Positions 25,994 to 35,670 are shown, numbered from the stretch's first letter. The stretch: 64,000 nucleotides of DNA from Streptomyces sp. Ag109_O5-1 (GCF_003814875.1 NZ_RKQF01000001.1:434001-498000); one strand, 5' to 3'. The notes: generated from the sequence alone by a model not told the origin. Numbers and translations: made by a program.

Positions 25994-27010
25994 ATGCGCG
26001 CAACCGTGATCCACGCCCCCGGTGACATCCGGGTGGAGGACGCCCCCGAGCCCAAGATCCTCAAGCCGACGGACGCGATCATCCGCACGGTCGCCACCTG
26101 TGTGTGCGGCTCGGACCTGTGGCCCTACCGCGGCCTGGAGCCGGTCGGTGATCCGCACCCGATGGGGCACGAGTACGTCGGCATCGTCGAGGAAGTCGGC
26201 CGCGAGGTCTCCAACGTCAAGCCGGGCCAGTTCGTGATCGGTTCCTTCGCCACCTCGGACAACACCTGCGCGAACTGCCAGAAGGGCTGGCAGTCCTCCT
26301 GTCTGAACCGCGAGTTCATGGGCACCTGCCAGGCCGAGTACGTACGCATTCCCAACGCCCACGGCACCCTGGTGGCCACCGACGAGCACCCCTCCGACGA
26401 GCTGGTGCCGAGCCTGCTGGCCGTGTCCGACGTGATGGGCACCGGCTGGTGGGCGGCGCTGGCCGCCGAGGTCAAGCCGGGCTCGACGGCCGTCGTGGTC
26501 GGTGACGGGGCGGTGGGCCTGTGCGGTGTCATCGCCGCGAAGGAACTCGGCGCGGAGCGGATCATCGCCATGTCGCGGCACGAGTCCCGGCAGAAGCTCG
26601 CCCTCGAGTTCGGCGCCACCGACATCGTCAGCGAGCGCGGCGAGGACGGCGTCGCCCGGATCAAGGACCTCACGAACGGCATCGGAGCCGACTCGGTCCT
26701 GGAGTGCGTCGGCACCGCCGAGTCCATGCGGCAGGCCCTGCACGCCACCCGCCCCGGCGGCAACGTCGGCTTCGTCGGCATCCCGCACGAGGTGGCCGTG
26801 GACGGCCTGGAGCTGTTCTTCTCCCAGGTCGGCCTGCGCGGCGGCCCGGCCCCGGTGCGCCGCTACATGCCGGAGCTGATCGACCTGGTGCTGTCCGGTC
26901 ACATCGACCCGGGCAAGGTCTTCGACCTCACCCTGCCGCTGGAGCAGGTCGCCGAGGGCTACAAGGCGATGGACGAACGCCGCGCCATCAAGGCCCTCCT
27001 CACGCCCTGA
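25994..27010 (+). CDS. Zinc-dependent alcohol dehydrogenase (MDR)
   Basis: The 338-residue protein has the catalytic zinc ligands in CVCGSDLW and GHEYVGIVEE, a partial structural zinc loop (CANCQKGWQSSC, three Cys visible) and the cofactor motif VVGDGAVGLCGV. It belongs to the actinobacterial group of zinc MDR enzymes. It is the first gene of an operon (dehydrogenase, DUF2255, antiporter, quinone oxidoreductase) divergent from the second MmyB-type regulator. ATG 25994 has an AGGAG box 8 bases upstream. Confidence 0.88.
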   Translation: MRATVIHAPGDIRVEDAPEPKILKPTDAIIRTVATCVCGSDLWPYRGLEPVGDPHPMGHEYVGIVEEVGREVSNVKPGQFVIGSFATSDNTCANCQKGWQSSCLNREFMGTCQAEYVRIPNAHGTLVATDEHPSDELVPSLLAVSDVMGTGWWAALAAEVKPGSTAVVVGDGAVGLCGVIAAKELGAERIIAMSRHESRQKLALEFGATDIVSERGEDGVARIKDLTNGIGADSVLECVGTAESMRQALHATRPGGNVGFVGIPHEVAVDGLELFFSQVGLRGGPAPVRRYMPELIDLVLSGHIDPGKVFDLTLPLEQVAEGYKAMDERRAIKALLTP

Positions 27011-27098
27011 CCCGATCGCCTCGTGGGCATGAGCTGCGCCGGCCGCGCTCCCGCCCGCGAGGGCTCACCCGCCGCACGGTCGTGAAGGAGGCAAACCC

Positions 27099-27470
27099 AT
27101 GACGAGCTGGACGAACGACGAACTGACCCGGATCGAGCACGCCGAGGAACTTCGGATGGCCCCCGCGCGCAGTTACGGTACGCCGCGCACGCCCGTGCCG
27201 ATCTGGGTCGTCCGCGACGGCGACGACCTCTACGTCCGCTCCTTCCGCGGCCGCGCCGACGCCTGGTACCGGGCGGCCCGGGCCAGCCACGAGGGCCGTA
27301 TCCGCTCCGGCGGCATCGACAAGGACGTCACCCTCGTCGAGGTCACCGACCCCGGCGTCAACGACCGCATCGACACCGCCTACCGCACCAAGTACGGCCG
27401 CTACGGCGCGGGTTACATCGACCCCATGGTGGCCTCGCGGGACACGACTCTGAAGCTCGTACCCCGCTGA
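27099..27470 (+). CDS. DUF2255 family protein
   Basis: The 123-residue protein has the family pattern WTNDELTRIEHAEEL at the N-terminus, then PIWVVRDGDDLYVRS and GRADAWYRAARASHEGRI, ending in a YRTKYGRYGAGYIDPM segment. The WxVxxGDxLYVRSxxG portion resembles split-barrel flavin/F420-binding proteins, so nucleotide or deazaflavin binding is possible. No function is established. It is the second gene of the operon. Confidence 0.85.
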   Translation: MTSWTNDELTRIEHAEELRMAPARSYGTPRTPVPIWVVRDGDDLYVRSFRGRADAWYRAARASHEGRIRSGGIDKDVTLVEVTDPGVNDRIDTAYRTKYGRYGAGYIDPMVASRDTTLKLVPR

Positions 27471-27502
27471 ACAGCACTCTTTCCCCCTTCAGGAGAAGCA
27501 CC

Positions 27503-29088
27503 TTGCTCGGTCTCGAACTCGTCGTGCTCCTGGGCGTGACCGTGCTGGTGGGCAACGTCGTGGGCCAGCGCCAGGGCATAGCTCCGCCCGTCGTCCTGCT
27601 CGTGACGGGCGTGCCCCTGGCTTCATCCCGGCGGTACGGGAGGCACAACTTCCCCCGGAAGTCGTGCTGTTGCTCTTCCTTCCGGTGCTGCTGTACTGGG
27701 AGAGCCTGACCACCTCCCTGCGGGAGATCCGCACCAACCTGCGCGGCATCCTGCAGCTGAGCACCGTCCTCGTCATCCTCACCGCATGGGCCGTCGCGGC
27801 GGCCGGGCATGCCCTAGGCCTGCCCTGGGGGCCGGCGTGGGTGCTCGGCGCGGCCATGGCGCCCACGGACGCGACGGCGGTAGGCGTCCTCGCCCGCGCC
27901 CTGCCGCGCCGCCAGGTCACCATCCTGCGCGCGGAGAGCCTCGTCAACGACGGCACCGCCCTGGTCGTCTACGGTCTCGCCGCCGGCATCACGGTCGGCG
28001 AGGAACACCTGAGCATGCCGCACGTCGGCGGACTGTTCCTGCTCGCCTATGGCGGTGGAGCCGCGGTCGGGGTGGCGGTCGCGTGGGTCAACATGAACCT
28101 GCGACGCCGCCTGACCGATCCCCTGCTGGGGAACCTCGTCATGATCCTGGCGCCCTTCTCCGCGTACCTGCTGGCCGAACTCATCGAAGCCTCCGGCGTC
28201 CTCGCGGTGGTCGTCAGCGGCCTGATCATGTCCCAGGTCGCCCCGCGCATCATCCAGGCCGAACACCGCACGCAGGCACTGGCGTTCTGGCCACTGGCCA
28301 CCTTCATCATCAACAGTGCCCTGTTCGTCCTGGTCGGGGTGGAACTCCAGTACGCGGTCCGCGACCTGGGCCGCGCCGACCTCCAGGACGCGCTGATCGC
28401 GGTCGGTGTCATCTGCGTGGTGCTCGTCGCCGTACGCTTCGCTTTCCTGTACGCCTCCACCTACCTGGTCCGCGCCCTAGACCGCCGCCCCCAGCAACGA
28501 ACGCTCCGTGTCAGTCACCGGACCCGGGTGGTCAGCGGGCTGGCCGGATTCCGGGGCGCGGTCTCACTCGCCATGGTGCTCTCGGTCCCGCAGACCCTCG
28601 ACTCGGGCGAGCCGTTCCCCGACCGCAGCTTCATCGTCTTCGTCACCTCCGGCGTCATCCTCGTGACGCTGGTGGTGCAGGGACTGCTCCTGCCGGTGGC
28701 GGTGCGGTGGGCGAAGCTGCCGCCCGACACATCGGTCGACGAGGAACACGACCTCGCCGAGACCACCGCCATCGAAGAGGCCGTCAAGGCGATGCCCCAG
28801 CTCGCCGCCGACCTGCAGAGCGATCCGAAGATCACCGAGTGGCTTCGGCAGGAGTACGAGGCCCACCTGGCATCCGCCCGGGCCAAGAGCGCGGGCGCCC
28901 ACGACGACCCCGCCGTGCTCCAGCACCAGGACTACCTCGCGCTGCGCCTGGCCCTCATCGCCAACAAACGCACCACCGTCGTCAGACTCCGCGACGAGCG
29001 CCGGATCGACGACACCGTACTGCGCCGCCTCCAGGCCGCCCTCGACAGCGAAGAGGTCCGCCTGTCCGGCGGCGCGGCGGTCGAATGA
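27503..29088 (+). pseudogene. CPA1-type Na+/H+ antiporter with a one-base frameshift
   Basis: A TTG at 27503 with AGGAG opens the first helix (LELVVLLGVTVLVG). At 27618-27621 one G seems to be missing: CTGGCTTC where CTGGGCTTC would give GFIPAVREAQLPPEVVL and rejoin the frame. From there an intact 12-helix antiporter follows with the NhaP hallmarks PTDATAVG and ESLVNDGTALV, and a cytoplasmic helical tail. If the shift is real, the transporter lacks its first helix, although an internal ATG at 27664 could give a shortened protein. It may be a sequencing error. Confidence 0.8.
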
Positions 29089-29111
29089 CCCATCCCTGAG
29101 GAGGACTTTCC

Positions 29112-30047
29112 ATGAAGGCGATAGGACTGACTACGTTCGGCGGACCCGAGGTACTGCGAGTCCTGGACCTTCCGGTCCCCGAGGCCGGGCCGGGCGAGAT
29201 ACGGATCCGGGTACGCGCGGCGACGGTCAACCCCGTCGACACGCTGGTGCGCCGCGGAATCGCCTTCGTCTCCGACGCCGAGCCGCCCTACGTTCCGGGA
29301 ATGGACGCGGCCGGCGTCGTCGAGCAGATCGGCGAGGGAACCGACACCGACCTCCAGGTCGGCGACGGCGTCATGGCCGTCGTGGTCGTCTCCGGTACAC
29401 ACGGAGCGTACGCCGAGCACCTCATCGTCCCCGCCGAGTCGGTGGTCCGCATACCGGCGGGCACGACCGCCGTCAAGGCCGCCACGCTGCCGATGAACGG
29501 GCTGACCGCACGCATGGCTTTGGACATGCTGCACCTTCCCTCGGGCGCCACCATGGCGGTCACGGGAGCAGCCGGCGCTGTCGGCGGCTACGCCGTCCAG
29601 CTGGCCAAGGCAGAAGGTTTCCGAGTGATCGCCGACGCGGCACCGAAGGACGAGCGGCTGGTGAGGGAGCTCGGCGCCGACGTGGTCCTGCTGCGAGGTA
29701 CCGGTTTCCCGGAGCTGGTGCGTAAGGAGATACCCGACGGTGTCGACGGCCTCGTCGACACCGCAGGCATCGCCTCCCTCGCCATCCGCGCGGTACGCGA
29801 CGGAGGCCGAGTGGCATCATCGGTCGGCGGCGTCCAGGTGCCCGCCCAACGCGGCATCGAGACCCGGAACACCTTTGTGCCGCAGTACGCACGCAAACAC
29901 GCCAAGCTCGACCGCCTGCGCGAACTGGCGGAGAAGGGCAGCCTCACCCCTCGGGTCGCGCGGACCCTGCCTGCCGAGCAGGCCCCCGAAGCGCACCGAC
30001 TGCTTGAAGCAGGCGGCCTCCGAGGGCGAGTGGTGCTCACGTTCTGA
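29112..30047 (+). CDS. NADP-dependent quinone oxidoreductase (zinc-free MDR)
   Basis: The 311-residue protein has the QOR-type features: MKAIGLTTFGGPEVL start, ATVNPVDTLVRRG, PYVPGMDAAGVVE and the cofactor motif VTGAAGAVGGYAVQLA. No zinc ligands are present. Such enzymes reduce quinones or alpha,beta-unsaturated carbonyls with NADPH. It lies 23 bases after the antiporter and is the last gene of the operon. Confidence 0.88.
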   Translation: MKAIGLTTFGGPEVLRVLDLPVPEAGPGEIRIRVRAATVNPVDTLVRRGIAFVSDAEPPYVPGMDAAGVVEQIGEGTDTDLQVGDGVMAVVVVSGTHGAYAEHLIVPAESVVRIPAGTTAVKAATLPMNGLTARMALDMLHLPSGATMAVTGAAGAVGGYAVQLAKAEGFRVIADAAPKDERLVRELGADVVLLRGTGFPELVRKEIPDGVDGLVDTAGIASLAIRAVRDGGRVASSVGGVQVPAQRGIETRNTFVPQYARKHAKLDRLRELAEKGSLTPRVARTLPAEQAPEAHRLLEAGGLRGRVVLTF

Positions 30048-30097
30048 GCATCGAATCGGGGACGGCAGCGGACTGCGCTCACGTCGGCAGCCGAGGT

Positions 30098-30405
30098 CAC
30101 CTGAGTACGAAGTAGGAGCCTCGGGCCAAGTCCACGGGGGCAGGGTTCAGCGCCCACACCCCCCAGGGCGGGGTGATGATCGTGCCGCTGCCCGGCGGAC
30201 GCTTCCGCGTCGCGGGCGTCGACCCCGACAGCCTGACCACCGAGTGGCCGGCGACCTCAAGCTGGACGAGCTGCGACGCAGGACCGTCGCCATCACCGGC
30301 GACGACTTCGGCATGCGCGACCCTTCGTGGCTCACCCGCGTCGGAAACGCTACCCGGCACTCGTGCGCACCGGCCAGCTGACCCAGGTCCGGCGGGAGGG
30401 CCGGG
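30098..30405 (+). pseudogene. Fragment of an FAD-dependent aromatic monooxygenase
   Basis: The first frame gives MIVPLPGGRFRVAGVDPDS; after a frameshift the next gives LKLDELRRRTVAITGDDFG, then MRDPSWLTRVGNATR. This resembles the middle of PheA/TfdB-type FAD monooxygenases (the substrate-side beta sheet and the segment before the second FAD motif). Both ends are missing. It abuts the CoA-transferase fragment. Confidence 0.55.
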
Positions 30406-30867
30406 GTGACTACGCGGGCGGCGACGCGCAAGACCGTCGCCGTCCTGCCCGGCCCCAGCTTCTTCGACTCCGCCCTGTCGTTCGGCATGATCCGCGGCGG
30501 CCACATCGACACCGCAGTCCTCGGCGCCATGCAGGTCTCCGCACGCGGCGACCTGGCCAACTGGATGATCCCCGGCAAGATGGTCAAGGGCATGGGCGGC
30601 GCGATGGACCTCGTCCAAGGCGCCCGCCGTGTCATCGTCCTCATGGACCACACCGCCAAGGACGGCAGTCCGAAGATCCTGACGGAGTGCACCCTGCCCC
30701 TCACCGGCGAGCACTGCGTCCACCGCATCATCACCAACCTCGGCGTCCTCGACATCACCGACGACGGCCTCGCGCTGGTCGAGACCGCTCCCGGCGTCAC
30801 CGCGGAGACCATCACAGCCCACACGCAGGCCCCGGTACGTCTGGACACCCTCACGGCCGCCTTCTGA
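30406..30867 (+). pseudogene. scoB: 3-oxoacid CoA-transferase subunit B, N-terminally truncated
   Basis: The 153-residue frame is a very good match to the C-terminal two thirds of subunit B of succinyl-CoA:3-ketoacid CoA-transferases, with [30 protein letters not shown] and [12 protein letters not shown]. About 60 N-terminal residues, including the catalytic Glu region, are missing, and no subunit A gene is present. The GTG at 30406 could start translation but the product would lack the active site. Confidence 0.8.
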
Positions 30868-30923
30868 CCACACTTTCCCAGCCGCTGCCTGGGCCACGGA
30901 GCCTCGTGCCCACGGTCCATGCC

Positions 30924-31000
30924 TCAGTCGCCCCTGAACTGTGCGACCAGTTCACTGCGTGAACGGATACCGAGTTTCGTGTAGATGTGGGTCAGGTTGG
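30924..31000 (-). pseudogene. C-terminal tail of a LuxR-type regulator
   Basis: Reading leftward, the frame TNLTHIYTKLGIRSRSEL followed by VAQFRGD and a stop (30924-30926) is the end of a LuxR/NarL helix-turn-helix. Nothing upstream continues it. Confidence 0.65.
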
Positions 31001-31083
31001 TACCGCACCATCATGACCTCCAGTGCCGTCTGCTTGTTGCCCGCCCCCGCGGCCACCCACCGTGCATCCGCGGGCCGGATCAC

Positions 31084-31326
31084 TCATCTGGTGGCCACGG
31101 CGATGTCCAGGAGTTGTTGGTGGAGTCCGGGGCGGGCGAACAGGGCGGCTCCGGTATCGGTCCGGTACTGGCCTGCGAGGTCACTGAAGGTGCCGCCGGC
31201 TTCTTGGACGATGGGGATCAGCGGGGCGATGTCCCAGGGACCGGCTCCCAGGAGGAGGAAGGTGTCCAACTGACCGGTCGCGACAAGTAGCGCGCCGTGG
31301 CAGGTGCCGGACCCGGTGGACGGTTT
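31084..31326 (-). pseudogene. C-terminal fragment of an inositol-monophosphatase-like gene
   Basis: The frame reads CHGALLVATGQLDTFLLLGAGPWDIAPLIPIVQEAGGTFSDLAGQ and ends DIAVATR-stop. PWDIAPLIPIVQEAGG matches the last metal-site Asp region of IMPase/histidinol-phosphatase proteins. The frame is cut at about 31330, at the edge of the IS110 element; the N-terminal part is not recognised on the other side. Confidence 0.7.
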
Positions 31327-31334
31327 GCGGGGGG

Positions 31335-32695
31335 TGCCCCTATCTCTTTCGTCAAGGGGCGCGTCGGTTGATTGGTGATGTTTCAGGCGGCTTGGGGGGT
31401 GGCTTGAGGTTCGAAGAACGTGCCGTCGCGGAGCATTGCGAAGAGCACGTCGACGCGACGGCGTGCGAGACACATCAGGGCCTGCTTGTGCCGCTTGCCC
31501 TCGGCCTTCTTCCGCTCGTAGTAGGCCCGGGAGGACGGGTCGGACAGCGAGGCGAACGCGGCGAGGAAGAAGGCCCGTTTCAGGTGCTTGTTGCCTCTGC
31601 GGGACGGGCTCTCGCCACGGATCGAGGACCCCGACCGCCTGGTCACCGGAGCGAGCCCGGCATAGGCGGCGAGGTGGCCCGCGGTCGGGAAGGCGGTGCC
31701 GTCACCGACATCGATGAGGATCCTGGCTCCGGTCCTGACGCCTATCCCCGGCATCGACGTCAGGAGCTCGGAAAGAGGGTGCGATTTGAGCAACTCCTCG
31801 ATGTCCGAGGCCAGTTCCTTGCGCTGGTCGAGCAGGCCGGCCAGGTTCTTCGCGAGCTTAGGCACGATCACCGCGGCCGCGTCGGTGCCCGTGACGACGA
31901 CGGTCTGCTCGTCGAGTGCGGTGAAGATGTCCTCGACCAGCCGCTGGGCCATCCTGGGCGCCTTCGGCCGCAGCAGCGTGATCAGGCGCCGTCCTCCGGC
32001 CTTGCGGATCGCCTTGGGCGAGCCGAACTGTTCCAGCAGCGTGAGCACGGCCGGGTGCTGGATGCGTGGCCCCAGGACCCGTTCGAGGTGCGGGTGGATC
32101 TGGGTGAGCAGGCCGCGGAGCCGGTTCGCGACCCGGGTGACCTCGCCCGCGAGGTCGTCGTCGAACCCGACGATCATGTGGAGTTCGGCGATGGTTTCGT
32201 CCGTGAGCTCGATCGATCGGAGCGTGTGGGGCATGGTGCGGGCGGCGTCCGCGATGATCGCCGCGTCGCGGGCGTCGGTCTTGCCCTCACCGGGATAGAG
32301 GTCCGCGATCCGCCGCATCGTCAGGCCCGGCAGATACGCCACCTCGCAGCCCGCGTCGCGGGCGATGGCCAGTGGCAGAGCACCGATCGAGGCGGGCTGG
32401 TCCACGACGACCAGGACCCGGCCGTACTTGGCCGTGAGCTTGTCGAGCATGGCCCGTATCTTCGGCTCGCTGTTCGGCAGCGGCTTGTCGACGACGCTCC
32501 TACCGTCCGGCATGAGACCCGTGGCGTGGTGTTCGCCCTTGCCGACGTCGAGGCCGAGGAAGACGGCCACGTCGCGGATGTCGATCACTTCACTCCTCCT
32601 GGGAGGGTCTTGTCTTCCCGGCCAAGGCACGGCGCCGACATCCGGCAACCACGTTACGAAGAGCGTTGCCGGCGGGCCGGCGCTCCTGCCCCTAT
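31335..32695. mobile_element. IS110-family insertion sequence
   Basis: The 9-bp sequence TGCCCCTAT occurs at 31335-31343 and again at 32687-32695, flanking one intact IS110 transposase. Direct repeats at the ends without terminal inverted repeats are typical of IS110, which recombines at a short core. The ends are assigned from this repeat only. Noncoding DNA is about 100 bp before and 48 bp after the transposase gene. Confidence 0.65.
31383..32588 (-). CDS. IS110-family transposase
   Basis: The 401-residue protein starts at GTG 32588 with a strong AGGAGGAG box. It has the RuvC-like DEDD domain (FLGLDVGKGEHHATGL, VVVDQPAS, KTDARDAAIIADAAR) and the C-terminal Transposase_20 domain (LLTSMPGIGVRTGARIL, YAGLAPVTRRSGSS, RGNKHLKRAFF) with the conserved Ser. 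It is full length and intact, so the element may be active. Confidence 0.92.
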   Translation of the reverse strand: MIDIRDVAVFLGLDVGKGEHHATGLMPDGRSVVDKPLPNSEPKIRAMLDKLTAKYGRVLVVVDQPASIGALPLAIARDAGCEVAYLPGLTMRRIADLYPGEGKTDARDAAIIADAARTMPHTLRSIELTDETIAELHMIVGFDDDLAGEVTRVANRLRGLLTQIHPHLERVLGPRIQHPAVLTLLEQFGSPKAIRKAGGRRLITLLRPKAPRMAQRLVEDIFTALDEQTVVVTGTDAAAVIVPKLAKNLAGLLDQRKELASDIEELLKSHPLSELLTSMPGIGVRTGARILIDVGDGTAFPTAGHLAAYAGLAPVTRRSGSSIRGESPSRRGNKHLKRAFFLAAFASLSDPSSRAYYERKKAEGKRHKQALMCLARRRVDVLFAMLRDGTFFEPQATPQAA

Positions 32696-33308
32696 TAGCG
32701 ATCTACCGGCGCCTCCCGACCCGGTGACACCACCCCCCGGGTCATGGTCGACAGGGGGCAAAAGTCATGCCGGGCCAGAAGGCCGGGAGCCCCAAGATCG
32801 GGGCCGTCTAGAAGGTAACGGGGCTGGCGTGGTCGGATCCGCCGCAGTCCAGTCGAGCGACGGTCGGACCTGGGCGACGCTCCGGGTCAGTCTCATGGCC
32901 ACGACGCGTTCCTGCTGGTTCAGTCTGGACGGCGGTGGCCAGATGCCGACGGTTGCATTCTGGGCGCTTGCGGCTTCCGTGAGGACCAACCGGTCTGCCG
33001 ATGCTGCCGGGTTGGAGGGGCATGGCCCTGTCCAGGAGCCCGAGCCCGGGCTGGCCCACCATCGGCGGCCCAGCGACCGTGCGTATCACTGGCCCCACTT
33101 GCCCTGATGGTCGAATCAGCGACCCCCGACCCGGGTCACGTTCCCGATTGCGCTCCCGTCGGCCGTTCGCTGCTGTCGAAGTGGACGACCAGCGTCTGCT
33201 CCGGCTGTTCACAGGCCCGCTGGCCCGTGGAGTGGGCCGTGGTGGGGACGCCGGCCGCACGCCTCCGCAGAGTGCGCGGCCGACCCGCCCGTGTGCTCCG
33301 TCGAGTCG
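32696..33308. other. Region without recognised genes right of IS110
   Basis: About 610 bases with open frames on both strands but no recognisable protein, RNA or repeat. Base composition is slightly lower in coding bias than neighbours. It may be decayed DNA. Confidence 0.4.
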
Positions 33309-34355
33309 TCAGGGAACGAGGATGAGGCGGATCGGGTCGCCGATCTTGTGCTCCAGGCGGTGGATCGCTTCGGAAGCCTCGGCCAGGGGGATGTGGCCGG
33401 TGATGGACGGGGCCAGGTCGAGACGGCCGCTGCCGGCCAGCCGGATCAGCTCGTAGACGTGCTCGAACGAAGACCCGTAGTGCCCGTACACCTTCTTGTT
33501 CTTCAGGTTGAACGTCATCTTCTCCGAGATCGTCAGCGGCTCCATGGTGATACCCACCAGGACCAGCGCGCCGTGGTCGCCGAGCAGGGGGGACGCCTGT
33601 TCCCGGACCCGGGGAACACCCGCGAAGTCGAAGGCGTGGTCCAGGCCCATGCCGTCCGTGGCCCGCAGCACGGCTTCGGCGAACCCGGGGTCGGTCGGGT
33701 CGAGCGCGATGTCGGCGCCGAAGGCGAGGGCGCGCTCGCGCGCACCGGGCAGCGGGTCGACGGCGATGATCGGTGAGGCGCCCATCATGCGGGCCAGCCG
33801 GACCGCGTGGGCCCCCACGCCACCGACTCCCCAGATGCCCACCGACTGTGCGGAACGCACCTGCACGGTCTCGACGAGGGCCGCGTAGGAGGTGGAGACG
33901 GCGTCCGGGATGATCGCCGCCTGGTCGAAGGGAAGCGCGTCGGGGATGGGGACGACGGTGTCCTCCCGGGCGACGGTGTACTGGGACCAGCCACCGTCGT
34001 AGTCGACGCCGCGGCCGCGGAACGACGTGCACCTGCCGCCCCTGACGCAGGTGGCGCACTCGCGGCAGGGTTGTCCCGCCTGCAGGGCGACCCGTGTACC
34101 GACGGCGAGGCCGCGCTTGAGGCCGGGCCCGAGGGCGTGGACGTCACCGGAGATCTCGTGCCCCAGGGTGAGCACGTCGGACTTCAGGTGCACCGGTGAG
34201 ATGCTGCCGTCGATCAGGTGCAGGTCGGAGAGGCACACGCCGGCCGCCTTCACCTCGATCAGTACCTCGCCCGGTCCGGGTTCGGGGACCGGGATCTCCT
34301 CCACGAGGAACTTCTTCGTGTCCAGGTGGACGCGTCCTGCCAGCATGGTGTCCAT
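33309..34355 (-). CDS. Zinc-dependent alcohol dehydrogenase (MDR)
   Basis: The 348-residue protein has the catalytic zinc motif GVCLSDLH and GHEISGDV, the structural zinc loop CRECATCVRGGRC and the cofactor motif IWGVGGVGAHAV. This is the NAD(P)-dependent alcohol dehydrogenase type. The start could be 34355 or the second Met three codons later. It is alone on the minus strand between the IS110 debris and the TPR gene; its partner is unknown. Confidence 0.88.
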   Translation of the reverse strand: MDTMLAGRVHLDTKKFLVEEIPVPEPGPGEVLIEVKAAGVCLSDLHLIDGSISPVHLKSDVLTLGHEISGDVHALGPGLKRGLAVGTRVALQAGQPCRECATCVRGGRCTSFRGRGVDYDGGWSQYTVAREDTVVPIPDALPFDQAAIIPDAVSTSYAALVETVQVRSAQSVGIWGVGGVGAHAVRLARMMGASPIIAVDPLPGARERALAFGADIALDPTDPGFAEAVLRATDGMGLDHAFDFAGVPRVREQASPLLGDHGALVLVGITMEPLTISEKMTFNLKNKKVYGHYGSSFEHVYELIRLAGSGRLDLAPSITGHIPLAEASEAIHRLEHKIGDPIRLILVP

Positions 34356-34578
34356 CGTTCGAACCTTCTTGGGTAGTGGTTGCGGGTTCGGACGGCCGTG
34401 GCCGTCCGCGAGATCACGGCCGGGTGAGGGGCTTGCCGGGGGGCGAGAGAGCGGGGCCGCGACCGCCGGGCCGGGCCGGGCTGGGTTCCCCCCGGTCTGC
34501 TGGGGCGGGGCCGGCCGAAGGCACCCTCCGACGTCCGGCCGGCCCCGTCGGTGCCCCATGGCCGCCACCGCCCGGCGG

Positions 34579-35670
34579 CTAGGGGGCGGCCGGCACGACC
34601 CAGTTCTGCGCGAGGACAGCGCGCTGGAACAGGGCGTGGGCTCGGGCTGTCTGGCGGAACGCGAGGTTTTGCAGCGCCAGTTCGAGCCCGCGGTCGGCGT
34701 CGGCCCCCACGGTGAGCCAGAAGTCGGCCGCGTGGTCGGCGTAGGCCTCCGGGTGACGCAGGACCAGTTCGTCGTAGCGCGCCGCCGCCCGCTCACGCCA
34801 CTGCTCGGCCTTGTCGGCCCGGCCGACCGCGTGCAGGGCCGTCGCGAGGTGGGCGGCGTACTCGGGGTCGTCGCTGGTCCCGGTGAGGGGGCGCAGGAGG
34901 GTCACCGCGGCGTGAAAGGCGCCGCGCGACAGCTCGATCTCGGCCAGGTGGCCCACGGCGGGCGCGTAGCCGGGCACCCGGCGCAGGGCCGCTTCGTAGC
35001 AGGAGCGGGCCGCGTCGAGATCGCCCTCGCGGTGCCACATCGCCCCGCGCCGGAAGTCCAGCTGGGCGAGCGGGAAGGGCGAGGTCCCCCGGTAGTGGTG
35101 TCGCGCCTGGTCGAACAGCCGCTCCGCCTCGGAGGTCTGCCCGCACTCCGCGTGGAGTACGGCGAGCGCGCCGGCCGTCGTGAAGCGGCTCCGCCCCGCT
35201 TCCGCCCGGTGGATCAGCGCCATGGCGTCCGTGTGGCAACCGAGGGCCTGCAGGATGACGGCTCGTTCCGCGTCCAGGGTGGCCTGGTCCGCGCCGCCGC
35301 GGTCCGCCGCGGCGAGGTCGGCGGCGGCCTCGGCGAAGTGGTGCAGGGTCGCCCGGCTCCTGGCCCGGGCGAGCAGGGCCATGGCGTCCTCGGGGGCGTG
35401 CTGGACGAGCTGGTCGGCGAGGTGCGCGGCCTGTTCGTAGTCGGCGACGCGGCCGAGGACGTGGCCTCGGAGGTTGAGGAGGTCGATGAGGGCCGCCCCT
35501 TGGGCCACCGCCAGATGAGCCGCCACCGCCGCGCGGGCCCCCCGTGCCCCCTCCGCACCCGTCCGGCCGAGCCGTACGGCCAGGCCGTCGATCTGCCCGT
35601 GCAGGTTCGTCACGGCGATGGTGCCGCTCGTCGTGACCGGCTCGCACGTCTGCGGAGACGCCCCGGTCAT
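34579..35670 (-). CDS. TPR-repeat protein
   Basis: The 363-residue protein is all helical with TPR-type repeats from about residue 60 to 330: Ala/Leu/Tyr-spaced helices such as ARARSRATLHHFAEAAADLA, DFRRGAMWHREGDLDAARSC, and YEAALRRVPGYAPAVGHLAE. No signal peptide or catalytic motif is seen. It is probably a scaffold. Its ATG overlaps the stop of the DUF4331 gene as ATGA, so the two products are translationally coupled and may act together. Confidence 0.82.
   Translation of the reverse strand: MTGASPQTCEPVTTSGTIAVTNLHGQIDGLAVRLGRTGAEGARGARAAVAAHLAVAQGAALIDLLNLRGHVLGRVADYEQAAHLADQLVQHAPEDAMALLARARSRATLHHFAEAAADLAAADRGGADQATLDAERAVILQALGCHTDAMALIHRAEAGRSRFTTAGALAVLHAECGQTSEAERLFDQARHHYRGTSPFPLAQLDFRRGAMWHREGDLDAARSCYEAALRRVPGYAPAVGHLAEIELSRGAFHAAVTLLRPLTGTSDDPEYAAHLATALHAVGRADKAEQWRERAAARYDELVLRHPEAYADHAADFWLTVGADADRGLELALQNLAFRQTARAHALFQRAVLAQNWVVPAAP

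Noticed and set aside
30406..30867. scoB as a functional CoA-transferase subunit
   Set aside because: The N-terminal part with the active-site Glu and the partner subunit are missing, so it is listed as a pseudogene.
32696..33308. Group II intron or RNA element right of IS110
   Set aside because: No intron start, domain V hairpin or maturase could be recognised; left as unassigned DNA.
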